The notes under the pieces were generated by a model, which did not search any database, was not told where the DNA came from, and was given only the letters and a program-made list of their open reading frames with translations. 64,000 nucleotides of DNA, from positions 28,870,140 through 28,934,139 of the forward strand of contig JBCNJP010000003.1 of assembly GCA_039602395.1 (NCBI GenBank). The letters run 5' to 3'. Shown here one piece after another: positions 10,645 to 23,784 of the stretch. A program made the position numbers and the translations under genes. This DNA is from Deinandra increscens subsp. villosa. Its lineage: Eukaryota; Streptophyta; Magnoliopsida; Asterales; Asteraceae. Numbering within the stretch: the first letter of the stretch is position 1; every line of letters begins with the position of its first letter.

Positions 10645-13600
10645 TAAACACTATGCAAGTTAACGTCCAACCTTGACAATTCCCACGCTTGTACTGGAAA
10701 AACATACCCGTAACAAGAAGAAAATTCAAACAGATGATTGATGGAATTTTAATAATAAGAAAAATAAAATATAAAATGACTTTTTGTATTTTCCTTGAAA
10801 CGATGTTGTAAGACGCCATACCGACACTCGACAAACACTTTAAGTGAATATTTTATTTAAAACTTTAGTTAGTTTCAACTATGTAAAATATTCGAGCTTA
10901 AAACAAATTAAACAAATTATTTATTATCTGAAACGCGGTACGCGAGCAAATAAAATAAATAAAAGACAAAACTTCTAAATAATGAAAGTTACGAATAAAA
11001 AACTATAATTTTTTTTATCAATATATGAGTATCGTAATTAATTTTGAAAACCATCCCGATCACAACGCCAGAATGATTCGGTGTGATTCGTCCGTATGAC
11101 GAATTGGGCCCAGTCTGGCCCAACACCGCAAAATAAATGAACCGGGCCCAAAAATAAAGCCCAACGGGTCACCCGCCACTTTTAAGCTTAAAGATAATAT
11201 TCCCGACTAATTTTAGTGAATAATGAATCGAACCGCGTGAAAATCGAAGAAAGCCTCGTATACCGGCCTGACACGAACTGTACCGGACCGACACCTGCTC
11301 TCCACATTTCGACCCATTTAAAGTCTCCATCGACTTTGAATTAATTATTTTATGATGACACTACATTTATATTAGTAGATTTTATAAAATAGTTAGAAAA
11401 AGTGTTAACTTTTATATAAATTAACACCACCTAAACCTCCTAACCACTCCACTTAAACTAGGATTAGCCACTAACCTAACTAGGGTTAAGAAATGAGCAC
11501 ATGTAGAATTACTTCTACACTCAATCTCTCTGCAACACTCCACCCACCATCCCTCTCATCGTCTTCATACTCAACCTTCACTTATAAAACCCCATCTTAA
11601 ACACCAATAGCAAACACCACCACATCTCCTCTCTTCTCCTTCTCTTGGTCGACGATCACCACAGCCCCACAACCACCTCACGGCACTGGCGAACCCCCTT
11701 GTCGCCAACCTCTTGTCCGACGCCATCCACCACCACCATCTCGTCCGACACCACTGCTCCACGCCACCACACTCCCGCCAAACCCACCACCTCAGCCACC
11801 GCCACCTTTTACCAACCGTAACCACCACCAACCAAGACCATAACCACCATCGTGATCATCATCATCAACCGCCACCATCATCGTCGTCAACCACCACCAT
11901 CACCGCGATCATGAACCACCACCACCGTGACCTTCACCGATCACCCTAACTCTTTCTTCTTTCTCTTTCTCTATCAATCGAACCCCTCGTCTCCTTCTTT
12001 TTCCTTCTGACCGGACCAAAACATATATATATATATATATATATACATATGTATATATATTGAATGAAACAAAACAAACCCATCTGCCACCTTCTGTTTC
12101 TGCAAAATCGTGACCAGCGAAACATTTTTTTTTAAACTGAAGCAAATCAGCCCCGTGGGCCACCTTTAGACCACCGTTTCTCCACCGTTGGACCACCGCA
12201 ACACCACATTCCACCACCAACGGCTAGTACACCCGGCCACCTCCCAAACGACCTCAACGTTTACCCCTAACGAGCACCGTAAACCACCGAAAAGTAGCCC
12301 ACAAAATGCCACTTTACCTTTCGGGTCAAACTTTTAAAACTCGATATTTTTCGATCGGGTCTACGAAGATATTCTCGTCTCTTTCGGTTCATCACCTAGC
12401 CTAGTACTAGAGGTAAAAGTCTAAACTTCTCAATTTAATCATTTTCGTTGTTCGTTTTTGATACTTATAAACACCCAAAACGAGTATTGACACTCCACCC
12501 ACTAAGTATATATAAATGAACAAACCGTCCTAAATATTAAAATAACGCTAATATTTAAGCACTTGTGTCACAATATATGTATTTGACAATCGTTGTGAGG
12601 ACTAAAAATATTATAGACTAAGCGGTATAAAACTGACTCGGGGACCGTCATAGTAACACATTGGACTAAAAATATATAAACGAACATATTTTGGACATAA
12701 AATAAAATGGGATATATTATTGGCTATGTTGTTATAAAAATGTGTTTATTTTTATAAAACATATATATATTTCTAAATACCGAGCGTTTGGACTCATAAT
12801 TAATAACTAAGTGCTTATATTTTAGGTCTTATTTTCTTTAATAACTTGGAATATTTATTTAAAGTTATTATAACCCGGTAATATTTAATGAATTAAATAT
12901 TACTTTTCATACCGTATTACTTAACGGAATACTTATATATAAAATATATAAATTCCAGACGTTGGACCTAAAAATATACGGTGTTATATTTTGAACTTAC
13001 TCAACGTGAAACTTATATATTGTTACAAATATATTTTCCTAAAAGTGTTGAAAACACATCAGATATCTCATTCTAATATTTTATTATTTTCTAAATATAA
13101 CTTAGAAAAACTATTTGAGATAACATAAACATAATAATATTTACGGAGTTAAATATAAATAATGATCATTTGTCAGATACTTGTATCGTATAGCGGCGAA
13201 GCCAACAACTAAATTTCTGATAATATAAAGGCTTATATTTTTCTAGAATCTTGAGAATATTGAAACATATATTATATCTATAAGTTATATATATTTATTT
13301 GCATAAATATTTCTATTATTTATTTATAATGATTGTCTAAAATTATGAACTCAAGCTTAACATATATAACGTGAACTTCAAATAATAAAATACTTTATTA
13401 TTTGTCTCGAAGTTCAAAACTTGATCTAAATATATATTCTCATAACCTTAAATAATTATATGATTTATAATTATTCCTACAAGTTATGTAATTGTTCGAC
13501 TATAAATATATTCATCAACCTAAATATTTATTTGAACGATAAATATTCCAAACATGCTTTCCAAACAATACAAACGGGAATGTTATGTCAAGACTCGACC

Positions 13601-14695
13601 TGGATCATTTGGGTAACTGAACATTATCGAACTGAAACAGTACCTTAAAACCATCTTATTAATTATTATTAGGACATGGTTTACTTACTACGTCCAGCGC
13701 GATACAACTTTCATCATCACCTTGATCAAGTGAGTTTCACGGCCCCTTTTCCTTTACTATTTTATCAATGGGGGGAGAAATACATGAAAATCAAACTTCA
13801 TACTTTCTTTGATCGTATACAAAACTTTTCCTTTAAACTATTTTAAATACTTTTAGGAAGAATCATGAAACAGACAAACACACTTTAAATAATTATTGGA
13901 ACTATAATTATTACTACCAGTCCTATATTTATTAGACAATAAATATAACCGTCCAGTCAAACGCCTGATTGATATTATGATACAACTGTAACACAATATT
14001 TGATTATCTGTTCTTTCGTAACCCCATTCGTCGTAATCTTGTGGATAACTTGTTATTGCAAAGCCCACCATCAATTGATTTCGATTAATTCTGTACGGAA
14101 CGATAACTAGTGAATAAATCTATTTGGGTTGACAACCATGTCCTAGCTGGTCGCTCCAGTTCCGACTCACCAGTAACAGTCACGGGGTACATGTCAGTTA
14201 TTCTATGTCATTGGTATTTCTTAGGGGAAGTTACCATAGGTGGGTAAATATGTTGTTTGAAATCAAGGTGCAGGTAGATCAATGCAACGACGGGTAACCA
14301 TTATAATATCTTGTATATCATCAACTGTTTTACAAATGCATTTTGTAGAATCCTAAACCTGTGAACTCACCAACATTATGTTGACCTTTTAAACTCATGT
14401 ATTTCTCAGGTAACCAAGCCAGACCGGATGCAAATGGGACATCAAACCTTAGGGCCTGCATTTTGGAGTCATAGTCACATTCATCAGCATGAAACAACTT
14501 ATGAAACACTTGCCTTTTAAATCCTTGGTCGAAACGATTTCAAGACAATGTCGTCTTAACATATTTTTCCAGCTGCAACTTTGATGACATACTTGGTTTT
14601 TCAAACGTATATTAATCTGATAGAGATCATTCTATGTATCCACGACTATGATCCCATGAGACACGCCTCCGTTTCTGAAAGTTTAGGGTGTGACA
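10547..14695 (+). repeat. 5' LTR of the 10.5-23.4 kb gypsy element
   Basis: It begins TGTGACAACCCGTC and ends GGGTGTGACA, directly before the primer site. At 4149 bp it is long for a gypsy LTR. It contains a (TA)n tract at 10591-10641, a CAC/CCA-rich stretch at 11690-11950, and very AT-rich sequence at 12700-13500. The 3' copy at 19815-23442 is closely similar over 10547-14020 and again over 14550-14676. Confidence 0.9.
10591..10641. repeat. (TA)n microsatellite in 5' LTR
   Basis: This is a pure alternating TA run of about 50 bases. The equivalent site in the 3' LTR (19858-19883) is only about half as long, and a few nearby bases differ, so the tract has changed length since insertion. Confidence 0.9.
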
Positions 14696-14698
14696 GAT

Positions 14699-14716
14699 TG
14701 GTATCAGAGTCGTGGT
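14699..14716 (+). other. Primer binding site, initiator-Met tRNA type
   Basis: TGGTATCAGAGTCGTGG starts three bases after the LTR end at 14695. It matches the plant initiator-Met tRNA 3' end at the first 11 positions. It marks the start of the internal region. Confidence 0.9.
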
Positions 14717-15020
14717 TATAGTGAACTAGGTTGCATCATGTAGAAAACCTGGACTATAGCCCGCTCTACGAGTGCCATTTGCATACAAGGCCATCATGCT
14801 AACATGTTGTCTCGTGTTAGACACACATCTACCTATCATACTAACATGTTGTCTCATGTTAGGTATATATTTACTTGTCATACTAACATCGTGTCTCATG
14901 TTACATATATACTTATTAGCCTTCTAGTATTTATATTAATGCTATTAGTATTATCATGACTTTAGTATATATATAGTCCAATTTTCCTTACACCGCCATT
15001 TGAGAACCTTTAGAGAAAAC

Positions 15021-16360
15021 ATGTCTCCGAAATGCCAAACCTGAAACCTCTCGACCCTCTCGTAATGACTGCCTCCAAAATCGAGGCAATGATCGCCCAG
15101 AGAGTCGTTCGAACCGTAGTTGCTAGCAAGGCATATCATACCAACGATAGGCGTCAAGGTAGATCACCGGTAGTACGCGTTACTGATCCTACAAGGACTT
15201 CATGAGATGCAAACCTATCTATAAAATCTATCCTTTTGGTTGTGGCAACTCAAACTCTTCACCATTGAGCATTTCTGATGAAGACCTCCTTGAAAAACCT
15301 TCTAGGATAGGAAGACTTAATGACCTTAAAGTTTTTGGTCTGAATTCCTCTAAGAGAAAAAGTTAGCAAACTTGTACTTTACTCTTAGCGAACTTGTTTT
15401 TCATTACAGCGGACTTTAGAGGGCTCTTAGCGGACTTGAGTTCCTCTTAGCGGACTTGAAGTTATCCTTAGCGGACTTCTGCCTAGCGGATTTTAAGATT
15501 TCTTTTTAGCAAACTTCATCTCCTCCCTAGCGAACTTCAACAATGCTTAGCGAACTTGGATGTTAGTGGACTTCACAAGTTATCCCTAGCGGACTTGTAG
15601 ATTGTTCTTAGCGAACTTATACGACACTTGAAATATTACTTGCTGATTGATCATGTATACTTGTAGTTCCGCACTAGCATTCGTGTATTGGGTGAGATCC
15701 ATTGTCAAATAGATCCTGACATTATGAGCTTCAAAGGCACGAAAGGTGCCATTAGACTAATCAGATGGATTCAGTATTTCCCATAAGAAATGCCCCAAAG
15801 GCTACATGGCTAAGCACACTACCTACACACTCACCAACAGTGCGCTCGCATGTTAGAATTCCCACGCCGACTCCATAGGAACCGACTTAGCCTACACCAT
15901 GGCTTAGGATGAAATCAAGCAACTTTCGCATGACGAATACTGCCCAAGGGAAGAGCTTCATAGATCGGAAGCTAAGTTCTGGAGGTTGACTATAAATGGT
16001 ACCGATATCGCTGGCTACACCAAGCTATTTCGTGAACTTACTCATCTTTGTTCAACCATGGTCACTACCCTGTACAAGAAGGTACGTATGGGGTCCTACA
16101 CTCCATATTCAAGGAAATATTCTGGCATCAAACCCGACCACTTTTTAAAGTGTTGTGCGCCTGGCACATAATCTGGTTTATCAAGCCACACGTCAAGGTG
16201 TGACTTTTGCCAAGAAGAATCCTGAAGCTAAACTTGCATATGACAATACTGCCCCCTCATCAAACAAGAAGCTGAATAACAAGAGAAAGCATGGTTTTTG
16301 GGAGAATAAGCCCGAGAAGGGTTCATAGAAGGTTCCTGAGAAGAATCCAGTGTCAATGAA
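15021..16360 (+). pseudogene. Decayed gag of the gypsy element
   Basis: Gag-like phrases survive in changing frames: SKIEAMIAQRVVRTVV near 15070, FKGTKGAIRLIRWI near 15735, and TDIAGYTKLFRELTHLCSTMV near 16005. The last corresponds to the gag segment that usually reads ..DIAAYTNRFHELALMCP... Numerous stops and the motif array at 15363-15619 break the gene. It would have encoded the particle-forming protein. Confidence 0.65.
15363..15619 (+). repeat. Array of 13 TAGCGRACTT motifs at about 20-bp spacing
   Basis: Copies of (T/C)TAGC(G/A)(G/A)ACTT(G/C), some diverged, start at about 15363, 15385, 15408, 15427, 15447, 15469, 15484, 15507, 15527, 15547, 15564, 15587 and 15608. Mean spacing is 20.4 bp (range 15-23). 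The sequence between motifs is not repeated. The array sits between the start of the gag region and the recognisable gag core (FKGTKGAIRLIRWI near 15735). All forward frames contain stops, so it is not a protein repeat. Confidence 0.85.
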
Positions 16361-16432
16361 GGTCTATGTTACCTTTGCACCTGTTCACGAGTCAAGAAAG
16401 ACTGGTTACTCAGTAACCTACCTTTATTTAAC

Positions 16433-16990
16433 GTGTGCAACCTTCACTACTCCATGGATTACGGAAACTCTTGTGGGCATTGCAAAGCCAAGGGACACAT
16501 CACACGAGATTGCCCCAAGCTGAAGAACCAGACTCCCAACCAGACGAAAGGAAGAGCATTTGTTATCAATGTTGGTAGTACCCACTGTGACCCTAACAAA
16601 GTGAAGGGTAAGTTTCTACTTAATAACAATTATGCTTCTATACTGGTGCCGATAGAAGCTTCGTGTCTACCGATTTTAGTCAATTACTTGAAATCGCCTC
16701 TGTTGCCTTACACACTAAGTTTACCATAGAATTAGCTAATGGTGATAGAAACTAGAGAAATTTATAAAGGATGTTCGGTTAAATTTTTGGAGCATACGTT
16801 CGACATTGATCTAATGCTTGTCGAGTTAGGAAGTGTTCAGATTGTCGTTAGGATGGATTGGTTATCAAAGAACCATACATAAATCGTTTGTCACGAGAAG
16901 ATAGTAAGAGTGCCACTCACAAACGGCGACACACTTAACGTGCAAGGCAAGAAGAGTGAAGCCTAGCTCAAGGTCATATCTTGCATGAAG
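16433..16990 (+). pseudogene. Zinc knuckle and aspartic protease remnant
   Basis: The open frame 16433-16729 contains a CX2CX4HX4C knuckle (CGHCKAKGHITRDC) followed by GRAFVI, the usual bridge to the gypsy protease. The protease continues in another frame from about 16644. The active-site motif that should read DTGADRSF appears as YTGADRSF, and a frameshift sits immediately before it, so the catalytic Asp is lost. Further protease phrases (ELANGD, VVRMDWLSKNH) follow to about 16890, then the linker to RT. Confidence 0.75.
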
Positions 16991-17125
16991 ACCCAAAAAT
17001 TTCTTCACAAAGGATCTCATGCCAGTTCGGCTCACGTCGCGGAGAAGAAGCCAAGGGAGAAGCGTATTGAAGACGTCCCATCGGTCTGTGAAATCACATA
17101 AGTCTTTCCTAAAGACTTACCTGGC

Positions 17126-17925
17126 TTGCCACCACCTCCGCGAGTAGAATTTTGCATCGACTTAACACGTGGAGCCGCCCTCGTTGCCAGATTCCCTTAC
17201 CTTCTTGCGACGTCCGAGCTACAAGAGTTATCTCATCAACTACAACAGTTGTTAGATAAGGGTTTCATCCGGCCAAGTCACTCCCCATGGGGTACTCTTG
17301 TGTTGTTCGTAAAGAAGGAAGATAGAACATATCAGACGTGTATTGAATACAAAGAGTCAAACGAGCTAACAGTGAAGAACCGCTATCCACTCCTGAGGAT
17401 CGACGGTTTATTCGATCAGCTTCAAAGGCCAAGTTTCTACTTCAATATCAACCTGAGATCAGGCTACCATCAGTTCCAAGTTAGAGATGAAGACGTTTCA
17501 AGAGAGCATTCGGAACACGCCATGGCCATTACGAGTTTCTCGTTATGCCATTCGGTTTGACCAACACACCAGTAGTGTTCATGGACCTAATGAACCGCGT
17601 GTGCAAACCTTATTTGGATAAATTTGTTATTGTGTTCATCGATGATATTCTAATTTATTCCCGTAGTAAGAAAGAACACGAACAACATCTGAAACTTATC
17701 CTGGAGTTGCTGAAGAAAAAAGAATTGTACGCGAAATTTTCCAAATGCGACACTTGGATTCGCGAGATTCATTTCTTGGGTCATATGATCAACGATAAAG
17801 GTATTCATGTTGATCCTTCAAAAGTTGAAGATAGTAAGAATCAAAGTATTCCCACGACTCCATCAGAGATTCAACAATTCTTAGGTCTCGCTGGCTATTA
17901 TCGCCGATTCACTGAGAAGTCCTGA
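17126..17925 (+). pseudogene. Reverse transcriptase of gypsy element (frameshifted)
   Basis: Two overlapping frames (17126-17560 and 17545-17925) together cover the RT fingers and palm: [44 protein letters not shown] and [12 protein letters not shown], then MPFGLTN and the catalytic [10 protein letters not shown] (YxDD-class motif, here F-I-D-D) at about 17631-17660, and [20 protein letters not shown] single frameshift near 17497 separates them. RT copies element RNA into DNA. The domain is close to full length, but the frameshift and upstream stops disable it. Confidence 0.9.
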
Positions 17926-18540
17926 AAGATAGCCCAGCCTCTGATCGCTTTAACTCAGAAATAATAAGAAGTTTATTTGGGATGTCAAGACTGAAGGAGC
18001 TTCCAGTTGTTGAAGCAAAAACTTTTCAACGTGCCAATCCTATCCTTACCTAACAAAATCAAAAAAAATGTAGTGATGCTTCGCATCAAGGTTTGGGGAT
18101 GCGTGCTGATGCAGCAAGAGAGCGTAACCACCTATGCTTCTTGACAACTGAAGAATCATGAGAAGGATTATACAACCCATGATCTGGAACTTAGAACTAT
18201 TGTGTTCACCCTGAAGATTTAGAGACACTACTTGTATGGAACGAAGTGTACCATATTCACTAACCATAAGAGTCTCCAGCATATCTTCAATCAGAAGGAT
18301 CTGATTTTAATACAATGCCAATGGATACGATTGCAAGAATCATTATCATCTCGGAAAAGCTAACATTGTAGTTGATGCATTGAGTAGAAAGGAGCGCGTT
18401 AAGCCTCTTCGAGTTCAAGCACTAGGCATGACCATTTATGCTAGTCTCACATCGCAAGTTCATGATGCTAAACTCGAAGCTCTGAAGGAAGAATTTAAGC
18501 AAGAAGGATGCTTGCATGGAATGGAAGAGAAATTGGTAAG
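17926..18540 (+). pseudogene. RNase H domain remnant and linker
   Basis: After the RT the RNase H signature appears in broken frames: SDASHQGLG near 18070, TTYASRQLKNHEKDY-like sequence near 18130, and GTKCTIFTNHKSLQHIF near 18240-18290. The linker VVDALSRKER near 18370 normally precedes the gypsy integrase. Stops interrupt it several times. Confidence 0.75.
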
Positions 18541-19790
18541 GAAACCAAATGCCTAATCCTTTTTGGATAGACCTTGAGTGCCGAACCTTAAAACGTTAAG
18601 AGATTGGTCTTAAATAAAGCACACAAGACTAGATATTCTAGTTACCAGGAATCCAACAAGATGTATGAAAGTATGTTATACTGATGATCAAAGCGAAAGG
18701 AAAATTCAAACCTTAAAAGGATACGTTGCGTATAACAGATTGTCATCACGCAAGACAAACCTTGGTAATGGTTGAGACAACCATTTTCCACACACCAAGT
18801 TTCCTTATAACAATAGTTATCACTCGAGTATTCAGGCTACACCCTTTAGAAGCCTAATATGGAAGGAAATTATCGTTCGCACCTTTGCTGGACCGCAGCC
18901 GGTAACATTCAACTGACTGTTCTAGAGATAGTTCATGAAACTATTAAGGAGACCTTTCCAATTTTAGAACCTTTCGAAAGTAATGTGTAATCACCAGGAG
19001 AACCTATGTTAACGCTCGACGCGAGCCCCTAGAATCTATAAGAGGGTTCAAAACCTTACAATGAAATCTGCTTTGGACAGAGACGGTTAGCCCTGTAAAG
19101 CAAGGAAGTCTTAATCCTCATTACATTGGTCCCTTGGAATCCCGGAACGGATCGGACCAGTGGCCTACAAACCCCATCCTGTCCGAAACCTATTAAGATC
19201 TTGGACTGCGAGACCAAGATACTGGAGAACCGCATTTCCATCATCATCGTCATTAGAACTCCCGGGGATCAAGGAAGATCCCGTCCGATAGCTAATCGAC
19301 CTAAACTTTTCCGTAAGCCATATTGTCCCCACCACCACCACATCGCATATTCCAACAAAAACTGGAAACGTAAGCATGAGCAAAGCCTAGGCTAGTCATG
19401 TAAGGCAAATCACAATTATGGGTGCACACATAATTGTAATCTGAAGTACATGAAAATCCTAGTAAAGCCCATACGTGATCAATCATGAATTACCCAGACC
19501 TTTCAAACTCAAAACTGCTTTCATGTATGTGTCTAACACTCATCTTGTTGATGAATTATCGTGGATGTTATATCAACTTCACTTCGTTAGAGAGTCGTAA
19601 CAATCAAGGATCACGAGATCCAAAGATGGAATCTGAATCGCACTCCCAACGACATGGATCGTTGACATCCTTATCAATGACAAAACTATCAACTCGGTAA
19701 GCGAGAATCAGACCAGACAAAATTAGCTTTAAGTTGTCCACCGATGCAGGGCCATCAATCGGCATTAGCTAAATTTCGTGACGAAATTCT
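18541..19790 (+). pseudogene. Integrase C-terminal and chromodomain-region remnant
   Basis: Only scattered integrase pieces remain: YNNSYHSSIQATPF near 18810, which follows the catalytic core, then the GPX/chromovirus-type C-terminal words RIGPVAYK near 19155. The zinc-binding HHCC region and the DDE core are largely absent, so about 0.6-0.8 kb is deleted relative to a normal gypsy integrase. From about 19310 to 19790 I recognise little; a chromodomain would be expected here. Confidence 0.6.
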
Positions 19791-19795
19791 TCCAA

Positions 19796-19814
19796 CGGGG
19801 GGGGGGGGGGTGAA
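19796..19814 (+). other. Polypurine tract with G14 run
   Basis: AAC followed by 14 G and then TGAA ends exactly at the 3' LTR start TGTGACACCCC. Polypurine tracts usually have about 6-9 G, so the run has probably expanded. Confidence 0.85.
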
Positions 19815-22800
19815 TGTGACACCCCGTCAAAAATCAAAGGTCAAACCTTTACGTTGACATATATATATATATATATATATATACGTATATACATGTGCAT
19901 GGCTTGATTTAATAATAGTATTAGTAAACACTATGCAAGTTAACGTCCAACCTTGACAATTCTCACGCTTGTACTGGAAAAACATACCCGTAACAAGAAG
20001 AAAATTCAAACAGATGATTGATGGAATTTTAATAATAAGAAAAATAAAATATAAAATGACTTTTTGTACTTTTTTTTTTGAAACGGTGTCGTAAGACGCC
20101 ATACCGACATTCGACAAACACTTTAAGTGAATATTTTATTTAAAACTTTAGTTAGTTTTGACTATGTAAAATAATCGAGCTTAAAACAATTTAAACAAAT
20201 TATTTATTTCCTGAACGCGATACGCGAGCAAATAAAATAAATAAAAGACGAAACTTCTAAATAATTAAAGTTACGACTAAAACTATAATTGTTTATCAAC
20301 ATATAAGTATCGTGATTAATTTAGAAACCTGTCCTGATCACAACGCCAGAACGATTCGGTGTGATTCGTCCGTATGACGAATTGGGCCCAGTCCGGCCCA
20401 ACACCGCGAAATAAATGAACCGAGCCCAAAAATAAAGCCCAACGGGTCACCCGACACTTTTAAGCTTAAATATAATATTCCCGACTAATTTTAGTGAAAA
20501 ATTAATCGAACCACGTGAAAATCGAAGAAAGCCTCGTATACCGGTCAGACACGAACTGTACCGGCCCGACACCCGCTCTTCACATTTCGACCCATTTAAA
20601 GTCTCCATCGACTTTAAATTAATTATTTTATGATGACACTACATTTATATTAGTAGATTTTATAAAATAATTAGAAAAAGTGTTAACTTTTATATAAATT
20701 AACACCACCTAAACCTCCTAACCACACCACTTAAACTAGGATTAGCCACTAACCTCACTAGGGTTAAGAAATGAGCACATGTAGAATTACTTCTACACTC
20801 AATCTCTCTGCAACATTCCACCAAACATCCTTCTCATCCTCTTCACTCTCAACCTTCACTTATAAAACCCATCTCAAACACCAAGAGCAAAGACCACCAC
20901 ATCTCCTCTCTTTTCCTTCTCTCGGTCGACGATCACCACAGCCCCACATACACCTCACGGCACCGGCGAACCCCCTTGTCGCCAACCTCCTGTCTGACGC
21001 CATCCACCACCACCATCTCGTCCGACACCACTGCTCCACGCCACTACACTCCCGCCAAACCCACCACCTCAGCCACCGTCACCTTTCACCAACCGTAACC
21101 ACCACCAACCAAGGCCATAACCACCATCGTCATCATCATCATAAACCGCCACCATCATCGTCGTCAACCACCACCATCACCGCGATCATGAACCACCACT
21201 ACCGTCACCTTCATCGATCACCCTAACTCTTTCTCCTTTCTCTTTCTCTATCAACCGAACCCCTCGTCTCCTTCTTTTTCCTTCTGACCGGACCAAAAAA
21301 CATATATATATACATATACATATATATACATATGTATAGATATATATATTGAATGAAACAAAACAAACTCAGATGCCACCTTCTGCTTCTACAAAATCGT
21401 GACCAGCGAAACATTCTTTTCTTTTTTTTCAAACTGAATCAAATCAGCCCCGTGGGCCATCTTTAGACCACCGTTTCTCCACCGTCGGACCATGGCAACA
21501 CCACCATTCCACCACCAACGGCTAATCCACCCGGCCACCTCCCAAATGACCTCAACGTTTACCCCTAACGAGCACCATAAACCACCAAAAACTAGCCCGC
21601 AAAATGCCACTTTACCTTTCGGGTCAAACTTTTAAAACTCGATATATTTCAATCGGGTCTACGGAGATATTCTCGCCTCTTTTGGTTCATTACCTAGCCT
21701 AGTGCTAGAGGTAAAAGTCTGAACTTCTCAATTTAATCATTTTCGTTGTTCGTTTTTGATATTTATAAACACCCAAAACGAGTCTTGACACTCCACCCAC
21801 TATATATATATAAATGAACAAACCGTCCTAAATATTAAACTAACGTTAATATTTTAAGCACTTGTGTCACAATATATATTTAACAATCGTTGTGAGGACT
21901 AAAAATATTATAGACCAAGCGGTATAAAACTGACTCGGGAACCGTCAAAGTAACACATTGGACTGAAATATATAAACGAACATATTTTGGACATAAAATA
22001 TAAGGGATATATTATTGGCTATGTTGTTATAAAAATGTGTTTATTTTTATACAACATATATATATTTCTAAATACCGAGTGTTTGGACTCATAATTAATA
22101 ACTAAGTGCTCATATTTTAGATCTTATTTTCTTTAATAACTTGAAATATTTATTTAAAGTTATTATAACCCGGTAATATTTAATGACTTAAATATTAGTT
22201 TTCATATCGTATTAGTTAACGGAATACTTATGTATAAAATATATAAATTCTAGACGTTGGACCTAAAAAATATACGGTGTTATATTTTGAACTTACTCAA
22301 CGTGAAACTTATATATTGTTACAAATATATATTTTCCTAAAAGTATTGAAAACACATCAAATATCTCATTCTAAAATTTTATTATTTTCTAAATATAACT
22401 TAGAAAAACTATTTGAGATAACATAAACATAATAATATTTACGGAGTTAAATATAAATAACGATCATTTGTCAGATACTTGTATCATATAGCGGCGAAGC
22501 CAACAACTAACTTTCCGAAAATATAAAGGCTTATATTTTTCTAGAATCTTGAGAATATTGAAACATATATCATTTCTATAAGTTATATATATTTCTTTGC
22601 ATAAATATTTCTATGACTTATATATAATTATTGTCTAAAATTATGAACTCAAGCTTAACATATATAACGTGAGCTTCAAATAATAAAATACTTTATTATT
22701 TGTCTCGAAGTTCAAAACTTGATCTAAATATATATTCTCATAACCTTAAATAATTATATGATTTATAATTATTCCTACAAGTTATGTAATTGTTCGACTA

Positions 22801-23442
22801 TAAATGTATTCATTAACCTAAATATTTATTTGAACGATAAATATTCCAAACAGGCTTTCCAAACAATACAAATGGGAATGTTATGTCAAGACTCGACCAA
22901 GATCATTTGGGTAACTGAACATTATCGAACTGAAACAGTACATTAAAACCGTCTTATTAATTATTATTAGGACACGGTTTACTTACTACGTCCAGCGCGA
23001 TACAACTTTCATCATCACCTTGATCAAGTGAGATTCACGGCCCCTTTTCCTTTACTGTTTTATCAACGGGGGAAGAAATACATGAAAATCAAACTTCATA
23101 CTTTCTTTTGATCGTATACAAAACTTTTCCTTTAAACTATTTTAAATACTTTTGGGACGAATCATGATAACAGACAAACACATTTGAAATAATTATTGGA
23201 ACTATAATTATTTCTACCAGTCCTATATTTATTAGACAATAAATATAACCATCCAGTTAAACGCCTCATTGAAATCATGATACAACTGTAACACAGTATT
23301 TGATTATCTGTTCTTTCGTCTTAACATATTTTTCCGCTGCAACTTTGATGACATACTTGGTTTCTCAAATGTATATTAATCTGATAGAGGTCATTCTATG
23401 TATCCACGACTATGATCTCATGACGTCACACGCCTCCATTTC
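19815..23442 (+). repeat. 3' LTR of the gypsy element, internally deleted
   Basis: It starts TGTGACACCCCGTC and parallels the 5' LTR. Near 23322 it jumps from the equivalent of 14020 to that of 14550, a deletion of about 530 bp with a shared TCGT at the junction. Similarity ends at CGCCTCC(A/G)TTTC, about 20 bp short of the LTR end. It contains a 151-codon His/Pro/Ser-rich open frame at 20771-21226 whose 5' LTR equivalent is broken; I do not treat this as a gene. Confidence 0.85.
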
Positions 23443-23784
23443 ATACATTCCTTTCATGCGGACTGTTCCAAATACCAGATACTAAATATGGATCATTTAT
23501 TTTGGTAAGTCCATTCATACAATTCACTTTCATGCGGATTGCGTCTTTGTGAGAACGTAACTATGGTCTTTCCAAATAAGATCCTTTCATTTCATCTTGT
23601 CAAGATTTGCTTTCAGATTCCTGTATTCTAAAACGTGATTCCAAATCTCTTTTATGACATATAACCTTGTCATTTTAATATTTTGCTTTTATATGTCATA
23701 CGTTTGGCATCTCAAGTGATGTAATGAACGAACTACTTCATTATTCCTTAATTTTTATGCCAATAATATTTCCAAAAAGCCTCT
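23443..23784. other. Unassigned AT-rich sequence
   Basis: This lies between the broken end of the 3' LTR and the next LTR start at 23785. The word CTTTCATGCGGA occurs twice (about 23452 and 23530). No coding or structural signal is seen. It may be the rest of an LTR variant not shared with the 5' copy. Confidence 0.3.

Larger units (their letters stand above)
10547..23442 (+). mobile_element. Ty3/gypsy (chromovirus-like) retrotransposon with 4.1-kb LTRs
   Basis: The element runs LTR (10547-14695), Met-tRNA primer site, decayed gag, zinc knuckle, protease, RT, RNase H, shrunken integrase with a chromovirus-type C-terminus, polypurine tract, and a second LTR (19815-about 23442). It inserted into the family-A LTR that ends at 10546. 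The 3' LTR lacks about 530 bp present in the 5' LTR and its last roughly 20 bp, so the flanking target duplication cannot be confirmed (left flank CCCCG). Many stops and frameshifts make it non-autonomous. Confidence 0.9.

Noticed and set aside
11571..11949. Trp/Arg-rich and His-rich ORFs on opposite strands
   Set aside because: Both read the same trinucleotide-rich LTR segment; no stable protein features.
15363..15619. CRISPR-like array
   Set aside because: Motifs are only about 12 bp, spacers 5-10 bp, no cas genes, and the context is a plant retrotransposon.
20771..21226. 151-codon ORF as a host gene
   Set aside because: Lies inside an LTR, built from CAC/CCA simple sequence, and its counterpart in the 5' LTR is interrupted.
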